The notes under the pieces were generated by a model. The model worked only from the letters and a program-made list of their open reading frames with translations, did not search any database and had not been told where the DNA came from. A program made the translations under genes and the position numbers. Below are positions 1 through 7,629 of a stretch of DNA of 64,000 bases, piece after piece (positions within the stretch are counted from its first letter, which is position 1; each line of letters begins with the position of its first letter). The stretch is from Ruminococcaceae bacterium BL-6. GTDB taxonomy: Bacteria; Bacillota; Clostridia; Oscillospirales; Acutalibacteraceae. The stretch lies in assembly GCA_902810075.1 (NCBI GenBank), contig LR778135.1:2728001-2792000 (forward strand), read 5' to 3'.

Positions 1-864
1 GACCGCGAGAACATCACGAAGGAAGTCGACGCTCTGAAGAGCGAAATCGACAGAATTTCCACCTCTACGAACTTCAACAAGATCAACCTGCTCGACGGCT
101 CTCTTGCCCTGCAGGCAACTGCTGACAACGCTACCTATGCCGGTGCAGATATTGGCGTAAAAACTTCGGTAGAGGGTGTCATTGTTAAATTTGCAGCTAC
201 CGGAACAGACGCTTCTGCAGCCGCATGGGATACAGACAACAAAACCCTTACCATTACCTTACAGCATGATGCTGCTGCCGCCAAAACGTATTCTGCTGCA
301 GATCTTAATGATCTGATCAAAAATGCAACAGGTAAAGATGATGCGATGGGTACTATTACGCTGACCACCGATAAGGATTTAAACATTGCAGCAGGCGGAG
401 ATGAGGCGGGAGCTGCTTTTGATGCCACCGTTATGCCCGCCGAAGACAGCGATGAAGCTAAAAAAGCCGGCTTAATCCTGCAAATCGGTGCAAATGCCGC
501 GGCGGATCAGCAGGTTAATCTGAAGATCGGCAATCTGAGCAGCAAGGGCCTTGGCATTGACCAAGTCGATCTTTCCAGCCAGACAAGTGCCTTGGCATCC
601 ATTCAGTACATTGACGACGCGATCAATACGGTTTCTGGTACTCGTGCCGACCTGGGCGCTCTGCAGAACCGCCTTGAGCACACCGTGAACAACCTGGGCG
701 TCACCAGCGAGAACCTGACCAGCGCCGAAAGCCGCATCCGCGACGTCGACATGGCCAAGGAAATGATGGAAATGACGAAGAACAACGTTTTGACCCAGGC
801 CGCTCAGTCCATGCTCGCACAGGCCAACACCCAGCCGCAGAGCATTCTGAAGCTGCTCCAGTAA
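1..864 (+). CDS. Flagellin, C-terminal part (5' end outside window)
   Basis: Frame 1 is open from the first base to a TAA at 862-864 (287 codons). The opening residues (NITKEVDALKSEIDRIS, then STNFNKINLLDG) are the conserved end of the flagellin N-terminal D1 region. The last about 100 codons (AALGALQNRLEHT-like helix, AESRIRDVDMAKEM, ending LLQ) are the conserved C-terminal D1/D0 helices that pack in the filament core. The middle, roughly codons 45-165, is the variable surface-exposed domain and is rich in Ala, Thr and Asp. Flagellin is exported by the flagellar type III apparatus and polymerises into the filament. A strong terminator follows 37 bases after the stop, so this is the last gene of its transcript. 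The start lies upstream of the window. I am confident of the family; the allele name (hag/fliC) is not assigned. Confidence 0.95.
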   Translation, partial: DRENITKEVDALKSEIDRISTSTNFNKINLLDGSLALQATADNATYAGADIGVKTSVEGVIVKFAATGTDASAAAWDTDNKTLTITLQHDAAAAKTYSAADLNDLIKNATGKDDAMGTITLTTDKDLNIAAGGDEAGAAFDATVMPAEDSDEAKKAGLILQIGANAAADQQVNLKIGNLSSKGLGIDQVDLSSQTSALASIQYIDDAINTVSGTRADLGALQNRLEHTVNNLGVTSENLTSAESRIRDVDMAKEMMEMTKNNVLTQAAQSMLAQANTQPQSILKLLQ

Positions 865-901
865 TTTCAGATTTTACCAACCTTTCCATATCCCGCAAAC
901 A

Positions 902-940
902 GAACGGCCGCGAAGTTTCGCTTCGCGGCCGTTCCTTTTT
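902..940 (+). terminator. Rho-independent terminator of flagellin gene
   Basis: A perfect 14-bp stem (902-915 with 921-934, five-base loop) is followed by a run of T at 936-940. Confidence 0.9.
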
Positions 941-1020
941 ATCCTTATTAGAAAGGAACAGGGGAAAAATTTTACCCTGCTCCCCTTTTATGTTTGATCC
1001 TGATGTGTTTTATCTGATCA

Positions 1021-1110
1021 AGAAAGATATTTTCTTTCTCGCTTTTAAAAAAAATTCTTCTAATTTTCAGATTGCCCCTCAGGCCGGGGCGGGTACCTAC
1101 TTTTAAAGTC
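1021..1110. repeat. Solo end fragment of the long non-coding repeat
   Basis: This stretch repeats, with changes, the outer end of the long repeat that follows: a run like aaagatattttcttt, then ttcttctaat, then gcccctcaggccggggcggg. It stops where the full copies go on into the hairpin catactttctt/aagaaagtatg. It is probably a truncated or decayed copy. Confidence 0.6.
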
Positions 1111-1142
1111 TGCCAAATTCACTTTTTGATCTTTTCATTTTA

Positions 1143-1772
1143 AAGAAAGATATTTTCTTTTCCGCTTTAGAAGAAAATTCTTCTAATCACCACATTGCCC
1201 CTCGGGCCGGGGCAGGCCCATACTTTCTTGCAAGAAGAAAGTATGCAAAGACTTGCCAAAGGCTCTGCCTTTGGGAACCGCGCCTCCCGGAAGTTAAGAG
1301 TAACGCGCCTTTGAATCGGACAACGACGCACTCGCTGAAGGGCGCGGCGCGCCGTTGTCCGGCGGCGCGATCTTGAGCTAAGAGCATTTTTGTTCGGCAG
1401 CTTGTTAAAATTCACCGGTCAGACTGCGCAAGGCTAACAAAATGCTGTTATAGCAGTGCTGTCCGAAACATAAATATTTGTTTTGTCGGCTTAGCTAAAC
1501 CCCATCGAATCTCACTCAACTACCGAAAGCGCCACTGCAAGGCTGCGCGGTCTGTGCGCCGGCTTGTCTTTGGCGCGATTCACTTGGCTTCCTGTGTGGG
1601 CGTCCCCAGTTTCCAAAGGCAGAGCCTTTGTGTCGTTGAGAAGGGGAGCAGGGGGAGAGAATCGAAACTCTCCCCCGGAAGGCCTTTGCCTACTTTCGTC
1701 CTTCCACGAAAGTAGGTGCCCGCCCCGGCATGAGGGGCGAAGTGAAAATTTGATGAATCAAAATTATAATCG
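1143..1772 (+). repeat. Long non-coding repeat, copy 1 (left arm 1143-1395, right arm 1523-1772)
   Basis: The left arm (1143-1395) and right arm (1523-1772) recur almost unchanged at 2495-2735 and 2852-3095, and the left arm again at 3222-3470. The two arms share an outer framework in inverted orientation (gcccct..ggccggggcgggc, a hairpin containing actttc/gaaagt, then caaaggctctgcctttgg), so the unit looks like an about 630-base element with inverted-repeat ends around a less conserved core. The left arm has an 11-bp perfect hairpin (catactttctt with aagaaagtatg). The right arm has a 10-bp hairpin (ctactttcgt with acgaaagtag). Reading frames through it are by-products of the repeat. Function unknown; MITE-like element or structured RNA are both possible. 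Confidence 0.75.
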
Positions 1773-1789
1773 ATCTCAATTGAAACTGA

Positions 1790-2378
1790 ATCACTACCGG
1801 CTGAAAGCCGGTAGGTTCGATAGCGGCTAAAGCCGCCTAAAGATTGCCGATCTCGAAATTATCGCTTTTCATATTCTCTTCCAAATCTTGATTCTGAATG
1901 TACTGTGCAATTATTTCATCTGTCACATTTCCACTGCTTGCTACGAAATATCCTCTTGCCCAAAGGTGCCGCCCCCAATATTCTTTGTTCAATTCTTTAT
2001 ACTCCATCTGCAACTTTCGCGAGGTATTCCCTTTTAGATATTGAACCAATTTACTCGCAGAAAGATGTGGGGGGACTGATACAAGAAGATGGATATGATC
2101 TTTCCCTACATGCCCTGCCAATATTTCCACCTCATTGCTGCTGCATGTAATCCGTATTAGTTCTCTCGTCCTTTGGGCGATCTTTCCTGTCAACACAGCT
2201 TTGCGATATTTCGTTATCCATACCAGATGATATTTTATATCGTACGTACTATGTGCAGATTTTCGGTAGTTTTCCACTTGTGTCACCTCTACCTTAGTGT
2301 TTCACAAGTGTTCTCCTATAATCATACCAGGAGGTTGACCTAAAGGTTTCGCCTTAAGGCGAGGGTTTTAACCCCATG
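1790..2378 (-). mobile_element. IS200/IS605-family insertion sequence (tnpA only)
   Basis: A Y1 transposase gene is bracketed by subterminal hairpins, as expected for this family, which has no terminal inverted repeats. On the low-coordinate side are perfect hairpins at 1794-1814 (ctaccggct with agccggtag) and 1823-1836 (gcggct with agccgc). On the other side is the palindrome tcgccttaaggcga (2349-2362) followed by gggttttaacccc. There is no tnpB. The element sits just outside the right end of long repeat copy 1. Exact tips cannot be fixed without an empty site. Confidence 0.8.
1837..2286 (-). CDS. tnpA: IS200/IS605-family Y1 transposase TnpA
   Basis: 149 residues, the normal length for a single-strand-specific HUH/Y1 transposase. 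The HUH motif is H64-I65-H66 in GKDHIHLLVS. The likely catalytic tyrosine is Y129 in VTDEIIAQYIQNQ near the C-terminus. Conserved N-terminal YHLVWITKYRKAVL is also present. Such enzymes cut and rejoin single-stranded DNA at hairpin ends during peel-and-paste transposition. The start codon is GTG (2284-2286). No frameshift or internal stop is seen, so it may be active. The gene reads toward, and ends directly beside, the 1823-1836 hairpin. Confidence 0.93.
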   Translation of the reverse strand: MTQVENYRKSAHSTYDIKYHLVWITKYRKAVLTGKIAQRTRELIRITCSSNEVEILAGHVGKDHIHLLVSVPPHLSASKLVQYLKGNTSRKLQMEYKELNKEYWGRHLWARGYFVASSGNVTDEIIAQYIQNQDLEENMKSDNFEIGNL

Positions 2379-2494
2379 ATACAGACAATAAAACAAAAGC
2401 TCATTCTTGAAGTTTGCAGAAAGTCACAAAATCCATACCTGCTTTTCATACTTAATTCCTTTATTCCAATTTTTGATATCGATAGGAAGGTATT

Positions 2495-3095
2495 TATTTA
2501 TTTTCCGCTTTAGAAGAAAATTCTTCTAATCACCACTTCGCCCCTCGGGCCGGGGCGGGCCCATACTTTCTTGCAAGAAGAAAGTATGCAAAGACTTGCC
2601 AAAGGCTCTGCCTTTGGGAACCGCGCCACCCGGAAGTTAAGTGTAACGCGCCTTTGAATCGGACAACGACGCACTCGCTGAAGGACGCGGCGCGCCGTTG
2701 TCCGGCGGCGCTGTCTCAAGTTTAGAGCAATTGCTTTTTCGGCAGCTTGGCTGAAATATATTGAACGGCTTGCGCAAGGGCAGCGAGGTGCTGTTATAAA
2801 TCCGCGTTTCCTTTTGTTGGTTTAGCTAACTGGTCAAATTGCACCGAACTTCCGAAAGCGCCACTGCAAGGCGGCGCGGTCTGTGCGCCGGCTTGTCTTT
2901 GGCGCGATTCACTCGGCTTCCTGTGTGGGCGTCCCCAGTTTCCAAAGGCGGAGCCTTTGTGTCGTTGAGAAGGGGACCAGGGGGAGAGAATCGAAACTCT
3001 CCCCCGGAAGGCCTTTGCCTACTTTCGTCCTTCCACGAAAGTAGGTGCCCGCCCCGGCACGAGGGGCGAAGTAAAAATTTGATGAATCAAAATGA
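2495..3095 (+). repeat. Long non-coding repeat, copy 2
   Basis: Second full copy of the repeat described at 1143-1772. The left arm is 2495-2735 and the right arm 2852-3095, in the same orientation. Only scattered substitutions separate the arms of the two copies, while the core (2736-2851) is more diverged but still alignable (gcgcaagg..gtgctgttata..). The IS200-like element lies between copies 1 and 2. Confidence 0.75.
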
Positions 3096-3221
3096 AAATC
3101 AATTTCAATCAGAAATAAAATAAAACTCATTTTGAAATTTGCAGAAATTCACAGAACCCATACCTGTTTTTCGTACCTCCTTTATTCTCATTTTTGATAT
3201 CATCATAAGTATTTTGATACG

Positions 3222-3480
3222 AAAGATATTTTCTTTTCCGCTTTAGAAGAAAATTCTTCTAATCACCACTCGCCCCTCAGGCCGGGGCGGGCCCATACTT
3301 TCTTGCAAGAAGAAAGTATGCAAAGACTTGCCAAAGGCTCTGCCTTTGGGAACCGCGCCTCCCGGAAGTTAAGAGTAACGCGCCTTTGAATCGGACAACG
3401 ACGCACTCGCTGAAGGACGCGGCGCGCCGTTGTCCGGCGGCGCGGTCTTGAGCCAAGAGCATTTTTCGCACCTCGGCAGC
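3222..3480 (+). repeat. Long non-coding repeat, copy 3 (left arm only)
   Basis: Near-identical to the left arms of copies 1 and 2 from aaagatattttcttttccgc to the ggcggcgcgg/cttgagc segment, then lost. It abuts the 3' end of rqcH, whose stop is at 3513-3515. The right arm is missing. Confidence 0.75.
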
Positions 3481-3512
3481 CCAGACGAAATTTGCAACCG
3501 TCACCGGTTTTT

Positions 3513-5249
3513 TTATTCCTTTTCCGGCGTCACATACAGAGTCTTGTATTTCACATAAATCACCATGCCGGGCCGTGCGCCCTGCGGCTTGCTGACGTGG
3601 CGCACCCTGGTATAATCCACCGGCACCCGCGAAGAATCCTTCGCGCGGCTGTGGAACGCGGCGAGCTTCGCCGCCGCGAGCACGGCGGCTTCGGTCGGCT
3701 CGCGGCCATCCGTCACGAGGATCGTGTGGGAACCGGGGATATTTTTCGTGTGGAACCAGATGTCGTTATGGTCCGCCTGTTTCAAAGTCAGGCGGTCGTT
3801 CTGGCGGTTGTTGCGCCCCACCAGCACGCGAAAGCCATCCGGCACGGAAAATTCCAGCGGGGCGGATGCCGCAAGCGGCTTCTGCTTTCCGCGCTGCGGG
3901 CGGATGTATCCCTGCTCCCGAAGCTCCTGCCGGATCTCTTCCAGATCGCGCTCCGTCTGTGCGCGGCTCAGCTCCTCCAGAACCGTGTCCAGATAGGCAA
4001 GCTCCTGCCGGGCCTGCCCGATCTGCCCGGTCAGCTTTTCCTCCGCCGTGCGCGCCTTGCGGTATTCCTTATAATATTTCTGGGCGTTCTGCGACGGCGT
4101 CAGGAGCGGGTCGAGCCGGATGCGCACTGCGGGAAGGGATTCGTCGTAGAAGTTTTCCAGCTGCGCGGATGTCATCCCTCTTTCCAGCCGGTACAGGTTC
4201 GCGTTGATGAGGTCCCCCGCGACGCGCAGGGCATCCCGGTCGGCGCACTGCGCCAGCTCGCCGCGCTGGGCGTTGATTTTCCGGCTCAGCCGGCCCGAAA
4301 CCGTGGTGAGCACCCGCAGAAGGTCCTGCTCTTTGACCCGCATGCGGTCGATGCGGTCGCGCTCGCCGTAAAAGGAATCCAGAAGCCCGGAAAAGCTCCC
4401 GGCCTCGCGCACCACGGCGGAGCTGCCGTACTGCTCCATGCGGAAAAAGGAAAAGTCCCTCGGCTTTTGATCCGGCGCCACCACGAGGAACGGGCGGCCC
4501 TGCACGTTCTCGACCGTCTCCTTCAGCCGCTTCAGGAAAAACAGAAGCCGCTCCTCCTGCTCGCCGGTCATCTCCTTTGCGGAAAGGTCGGCTCCATGCC
4601 CCGCGCGGTGCTGAAGCTCGCGGCAGACCACCGGCGACACCCCCTGAAGAACCGAAAGCAGGCCCTTCGAAAGCTCCACGTTCTTCGGCAGGCTTTTCAG
4701 CGCGCCGATCACGCGGGAAGGCTCCGTTTCCAGCAGGCACAGCTTGTTCTGCGGGGGCGGAAGCCGGTACGCCATGCCGGGCAGCACCAGCCGCTCCGAG
4801 CTCATCTCGGCGTCGACGCGTTTCAGGGCGTCGATGATCTTCCCTTCCCCGTCCACAAAAATGATGTTGCTGTACCGGCCCATGATCTCCGAAACCAGGG
4901 TCAGGCGCACGCTGTCGCCCAGCTCGTTCACCGCGTCGAAATCCAGGCAGAGCATCCGCTCGAGCTGTGGCTGGCGCACCGAAACAAGCCGTGCGCCGGT
5001 CAGCTTTTTGCGCAGGAGCATGCACAGCATGGGCGGCTGCTTCGGATTTTCCGGAACGGCTTCGGTGAACTGGATTCGCGCGCTGTTCGCCCGCGCGGAA
5101 ATCAGCAGCTTGAAAATCTCGCTGCGGGTACGCAGGATCAGCACCATTTCCTCGCGGTTCGGCTGGTAGATCTTATCCACCCGCGCCCCCAGCGCCGTGT
5201 GCTCGATCTCTGCTTTGATATGTCTTAAAAAGGCTCCGTCAAGCGCCAT
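3513..5249 (-). CDS. rqcH: Ribosome quality control factor RqcH (NFACT family, FbpA/Rqc2 homologue)
   Basis: 578 residues with the full NFACT layout: NFACT-N (about 1-130, beginning MALDGAFLRHIKAEI), helix-hairpin-helix and long coiled-coil (about 180-440), and C-terminal NFACT-R (about 450-560; NDIWFHTKNIPGSH, RVRHVSKPQGARPGMV, VKYKTLYV). In Bacillus subtilis RqcH binds stalled 50S subunits and adds C-terminal alanine tails with tRNA-Ala. The functionally important D97-R98 pair of that protein is E97-R98 here (QLERML). Older databases call the family fibronectin-binding protein; that is unlikely to be its main role. Start ATG at 5249 has a good ribosome binding site. It lies 12 bases downstream of the Nif3-like gene and is probably cotranscribed with it. 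A long antisense open frame over the gene is a GC-rich shadow. Confidence 0.93.
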   Translation of the reverse strand: MALDGAFLRHIKAEIEHTALGARVDKIYQPNREEMVLILRTRSEIFKLLISARANSARIQFTEAVPENPKQPPMLCMLLRKKLTGARLVSVRQPQLERMLCLDFDAVNELGDSVRLTLVSEIMGRYSNIIFVDGEGKIIDALKRVDAEMSSERLVLPGMAYRLPPPQNKLCLLETEPSRVIGALKSLPKNVELSKGLLSVLQGVSPVVCRELQHRAGHGADLSAKEMTGEQEERLLFFLKRLKETVENVQGRPFLVVAPDQKPRDFSFFRMEQYGSSAVVREAGSFSGLLDSFYGERDRIDRMRVKEQDLLRVLTTVSGRLSRKINAQRGELAQCADRDALRVAGDLINANLYRLERGMTSAQLENFYDESLPAVRIRLDPLLTPSQNAQKYYKEYRKARTAEEKLTGQIGQARQELAYLDTVLEELSRAQTERDLEEIRQELREQGYIRPQRGKQKPLAASAPLEFSVPDGFRVLVGRNNRQNDRLTLKQADHNDIWFHTKNIPGSHTILVTDGREPTEAAVLAAAKLAAFHSRAKDSSRVPVDYTRVRHVSKPQGARPGMVIYVKYKTLYVTPEKE

Positions 5250-5261
5250 GAAATTCCTCCC

Positions 5262-6038
5262 TTACAGGTACTCCGCCGGGTCGCGCATCACGCGGGATTT
5301 CCGGAACGACACGGCCGGGAACCGCTCGCTCAGGCGCTTTTGCAGCGGAAGGATCACGACGTCCTCCGTGCAGAAATGCCCGGCGTCCACCAGCGTCACG
5401 CCGGACTGCGCCGCCAGAAGAAGCTGATGGTGCTTGGTGTCCGCGGTGACGAACGCGTCCAGGCCCTTCCCGGCAGCGTCCGGCAGAAGCTCCGCCCCGC
5501 CGCCGCTGCAAAGGCCGACCGTCTTCACCTTTTTGCCGCCGTCCACATATTTCAGGCCGCCGCAGTGCAGCGCCTGTTTGACATAAACCGCGAATTCGCG
5601 CGGGTCGTATTCCTGTTCCAGCTCGCCCATCAGGCCCTCGGCAAGGCCGCTTTCCCGGTATTCGCGCAGCGTGCGGACGTTCCGAAGGCCGAGCGCCCCG
5701 GCAAGGCAGGTGTTCACGCCGCCCGGCGCGAGGTCCAGATTCGTGTGCGCACAGACGGCGGCGATGCCGTGCTGCGCCAGCAGATAGGGCGCGGTGCGCG
5801 GGATCAGCCGTTTCAGCGGGTCGAAAATGACCGGGTGGTGGCTGACGATCAGCTGCGCGCCGAGCTGCGCCGCCTCTTCCACCACACCCGGCGTGATGTC
5901 GAGCGACAGAAGCACCGAGGAGACCGGAACATCCCTGTCCCCCACGAGGAACCCCGCGTTGTCAAAATCCATCGCCGTCGCAAAAGGCGCGAAGGAGTCC
6001 AGAAAATCGTAAATATCCCCTGCCGTGACCTGTTTCAT
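5262..6038 (-). CDS. Nif3-like dinuclear metal centre protein (GTP cyclohydrolase I type 2 / YqfO family)
   Basis: 258 residues. H67-H68 (IVSHHPVIFDPL), H98 and D102 (CAHTNLDLAPGG) and a C-terminal DAGHFCTED motif are the expected metal ligands of the Nif3 family, which forms toroidal hexamers. The biochemical role is not settled in the literature. I chose the ATG at 6038 rather than the longer frame because it overlaps the trmK stop as ATGA and is preceded by gagaggag. The family is regularly found next to trmK in Firmicutes, as here. The usual Bacillus insert domain between the two halves seems absent, giving the short form. Confidence 0.9.
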   Translation of the reverse strand: MKQVTAGDIYDFLDSFAPFATAMDFDNAGFLVGDRDVPVSSVLLSLDITPGVVEEAAQLGAQLIVSHHPVIFDPLKRLIPRTAPYLLAQHGIAAVCAHTNLDLAPGGVNTCLAGALGLRNVRTLREYRESGLAEGLMGELEQEYDPREFAVYVKQALHCGGLKYVDGGKKVKTVGLCSGGGAELLPDAAGKGLDAFVTADTKHHQLLLAAQSGVTLVDAGHFCTEDVVILPLQKRLSERFPAVSFRKSRVMRDPAEYL

Positions 6039-6727
6039 CGTTCGTTCTCCTCTCTGATTTTGTCGATTTGCTCCGCGATGCGGAGCAGCTCTGCCGCCTG
6101 CTCCCGTTTTCCCTCCGCCAGGCATCCCCCCGCGCGGCGGCGGAGCCTGACGGCCTGCTTTTTCAGGTAGGCGCGCCCGGCGGCGCTTTCCGCTGAAAGC
6201 CGCCCGATATACGGGTAAAGCTCCCCGCCACCGACGCGCCCCGGGTCGTACCGCGCCAGCATCGCCGTGTAGACGCGCCCGTGGGAAACAGCCGCCTCTT
6301 CGCGCAAAAGGGCAAAGCCCTCCCGCTGCAGGAAAAGGCGGAGCTCCGTTTCACGGGTCATCGGCTGAAGAATCAGGCGGCGGTTGTCCAGCCGCAGCCA
6401 GTCCGCTTCGGAGATGATGCGGGCAATCAGCTCCCCGCCCATCCCCGCCAGCACGATATCGCCCGCTTCCTGCGGGGAAACGGCGGAAAGCCCGTCCGAA
6501 ATTCTCGTGACGATATGTTCCGCGCCGCAGCGCGCGATGTTTTCTTCGGCCCGTTTCAGCGGCCCGGGGCGAACGTCCACGGCGACGGCGGAAGAAATCA
6601 GGCCCCGCTTCATCAGCCACACGGGGAGATAAGCGTGGTCGGTGCCGATGTCGGCCAGCTTCGCCCCCGGGCGCACCATGCCGGCGCACATCCGCAGCCG
6701 GGGATCGAGCTCAAAAAGATGGTCCAC
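6035..6727 (-). CDS. trmK: tRNA (adenine(22)-N1)-methyltransferase TrmK
   Basis: 230 residues. A Rossmann methyltransferase N-terminal half contains the SAM-binding segment LADIGTDHAYLPVWL (about 24-38) and the motif DIVLAGMGGELIARII. The C-terminal half is helical (SAESAAGRAYLKKQAVRL), as in TrmK. The enzyme methylates N1 of A22 in tRNA D-arms, in the cytoplasm. It overlaps the Nif3-like gene by four bases, so translation is probably coupled. In many Firmicutes the pair follows sigA/dnaG; that part is not seen here. Confidence 0.92.
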   Translation of the reverse strand: MDHLFELDPRLRMCAGMVRPGAKLADIGTDHAYLPVWLMKRGLISSAVAVDVRPGPLKRAEENIARCGAEHIVTRISDGLSAVSPQEAGDIVLAGMGGELIARIISEADWLRLDNRRLILQPMTRETELRLFLQREGFALLREEAAVSHGRVYTAMLARYDPGRVGGGELYPYIGRLSAESAAGRAYLKKQAVRLRRRAGGCLAEGKREQAAELLRIAEQIDKIREENER

Positions 6728-6749
6728 GTTTTCCCCTCGCTTTTCATAA

Positions 6750-6782
6750 AACAGCCGCCCGGCAGAACACCACCGGACGGCA
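6750..6782 (-). terminator. Terminator after the DUF1858 gene
   Basis: On the minus strand a stem of 9 bp with one G-U pair (6773-6781 with 6754-6762) is followed by tgttttatg. It separates the DUF1858 gene from trmK. Confidence 0.6.
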
Positions 6783-6805
6783 TGGAAGATTGGCCTGTTT
6801 CGTTT

Positions 6806-7027
6806 TTACGATTTATGAAAATGAAAAACGTGGTTGTTCAGCACCTGTACCATCTCATCGGGGTCGACGCCGTGAACCATGCAGGCCTGTTCCAGTGTTT
6901 CGCCGCGCGACGCCGGGCAGCCCAGGCAGTACATCCCCATTTCCATAAAGAAAGGCGCGGTCGTGCGGTCCAGATTCAGAATATCGTCGACAACGGTATC
7001 CCTTTTGATTTCGGTAATTTCGGCCAT
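6806..7027 (-). CDS. DUF1858 domain protein (hybrid-cluster-associated redox disulfide domain)
   Basis: 73 residues: MAEITEIKRDTVVDDILNL, then the motif YCLGCPASRGETLEQAC. This is the small DUF1858/prismane-associated domain with a CxxC pair and a third cysteine, thought to hold a redox disulfide or metal. The start at 7027 is preceded by cggaggactgcaat, an excellent ribosome binding site; an upstream in-frame ATG at 7177 has no such support. It stands alone, with a terminator behind it. The family is common in anaerobes as a free-standing protein of unknown partner. Confidence 0.85.
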   Translation of the reverse strand: MAEITEIKRDTVVDDILNLDRTTAPFFMEMGMYCLGCPASRGETLEQACMVHGVDPDEMVQVLNNHVFHFHKS

Positions 7028-7200
7028 ATTGCAGTCCTCCGTTTTTGACTTCGTTCGGTTTGATGATCCCGTGCGCATGGAACCAAAAAGGGTTTTCACG
7101 GCTTCCGCCGTGCGAATCGGCCGCACGGCAACCGATTCATCACACCATATTATAATACCCTCGGACAAAGTTTGCAATACATTTTCATTTTTCTTTCCGG

Positions 7201-7230
7201 AAATAAAAAAGCCCCGGGATGGCCGGGGCT
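7201..7230 (-). terminator. Terminator after the zinc-ribbon gene
   Basis: On the minus strand agccccgg (7230-7223) pairs with ccggggct (7217-7210), followed by TTTTTTATTT. It lies 22 bases after the zinc-ribbon stop. Confidence 0.85.
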
Positions 7231-7252
7231 CCGTCTCAAAAAAGAAATATAT

Positions 7253-7528
7253 TTATTTTTCTCTCATTTTTGCAAAGCATTCGCTGCAGTATACCGGGCG
7301 ATCTTCGCGTGGTTTGAAGGGGACCCGCGCCTCTTTTCCGCAGGCGGCGCAGGTTGCTACATACATTTCTCTTTCGGGCTTTGCCGCGTTTTTGCGCTTG
7401 TCACGGCAGCTTTTACACCTCTGCGGCTCATTGACGAAGCCCTTGGAAGCGTAAAACTCCTGTTCCCCGGCGGTGAAAACAAATTCAGCGCCGCACTCTT
7501 TGCAGACGAGAGTCTTGTCTTCGTACAT
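7253..7528 (-). CDS. Small double zinc-ribbon protein
   Basis: 91 residues. It has two zinc-ribbon halves: CKECG...CKSC at about 9-46, and CAACG...CSEC at about 63-86, with KNAAKPERE between them. Proteins of this kind are widespread in Clostridia as 'probable zinc-ribbon' proteins with no assigned function; nucleic-acid binding is a guess. Start ATG at 7528 follows gcgaggtaaatcaa. It is downstream of the sigH-like gene and the tRNA-like element on the same strand, and may be reached by the same transcript. Confidence 0.8.
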   Translation of the reverse strand: MYEDKTLVCKECGAEFVFTAGEQEFYASKGFVNEPQRCKSCRDKRKNAAKPEREMYVATCAACGKEARVPFKPREDRPVYCSECFAKMREK

Positions 7529-7559
7529 TTGATTTACCTCGCTTTGAATAAAGATATTT

Positions 7560-7621
7560 GCCCGTAGACGGATTTGCACCGACTCCTTTGGTTACCAACG
7601 CTCTACTTAAGCTACCAGGGC
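7560..7621 (-). other. Degenerate tRNA-like element (pseudo-tRNA)
   Basis: On the minus strand these 62 bases carry recognisable tRNA blocks: a D-arm-like GGTAGCTTAAGTAGAGC, a T-arm-like GTCGG-TGCAAAT-CCGTC (canonical TTCAAAT with T to G), and complementary ends. GCCC..GTAG (5') can pair with CTAC-GGGC (3') with a two-base bulge. The anticodon arm is collapsed to TTGG-TAA-CCAA, so no seven-base anticodon loop exists, and the D-loop GG is missing. It begins nine bases after the sigma factor stop. It best resembles a tRNA-Thr-like gene that lost the anticodon loop. It cannot decode; whether it is decay or a retained structured RNA is open. Confidence 0.55.
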
Positions 7622-7629
7622 ATCATTAT

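Noticed and set aside
1564..3123. Two similar reading frames (1564-1830 and 2839-3123) with near-identical predicted products
   Set aside because: They lie inside the long repeat arms; identity follows from the nucleotide repeat, there is no good ribosome binding site, and the frames cross hairpins. Not reported as genes.
3492..5228. 578-codon open frame on the plus strand antisense to rqcH
   Set aside because: GC-rich shadow; the minus-strand product has all NFACT domains, while this one is Arg/His/Gln-rich with no recognisable fold.
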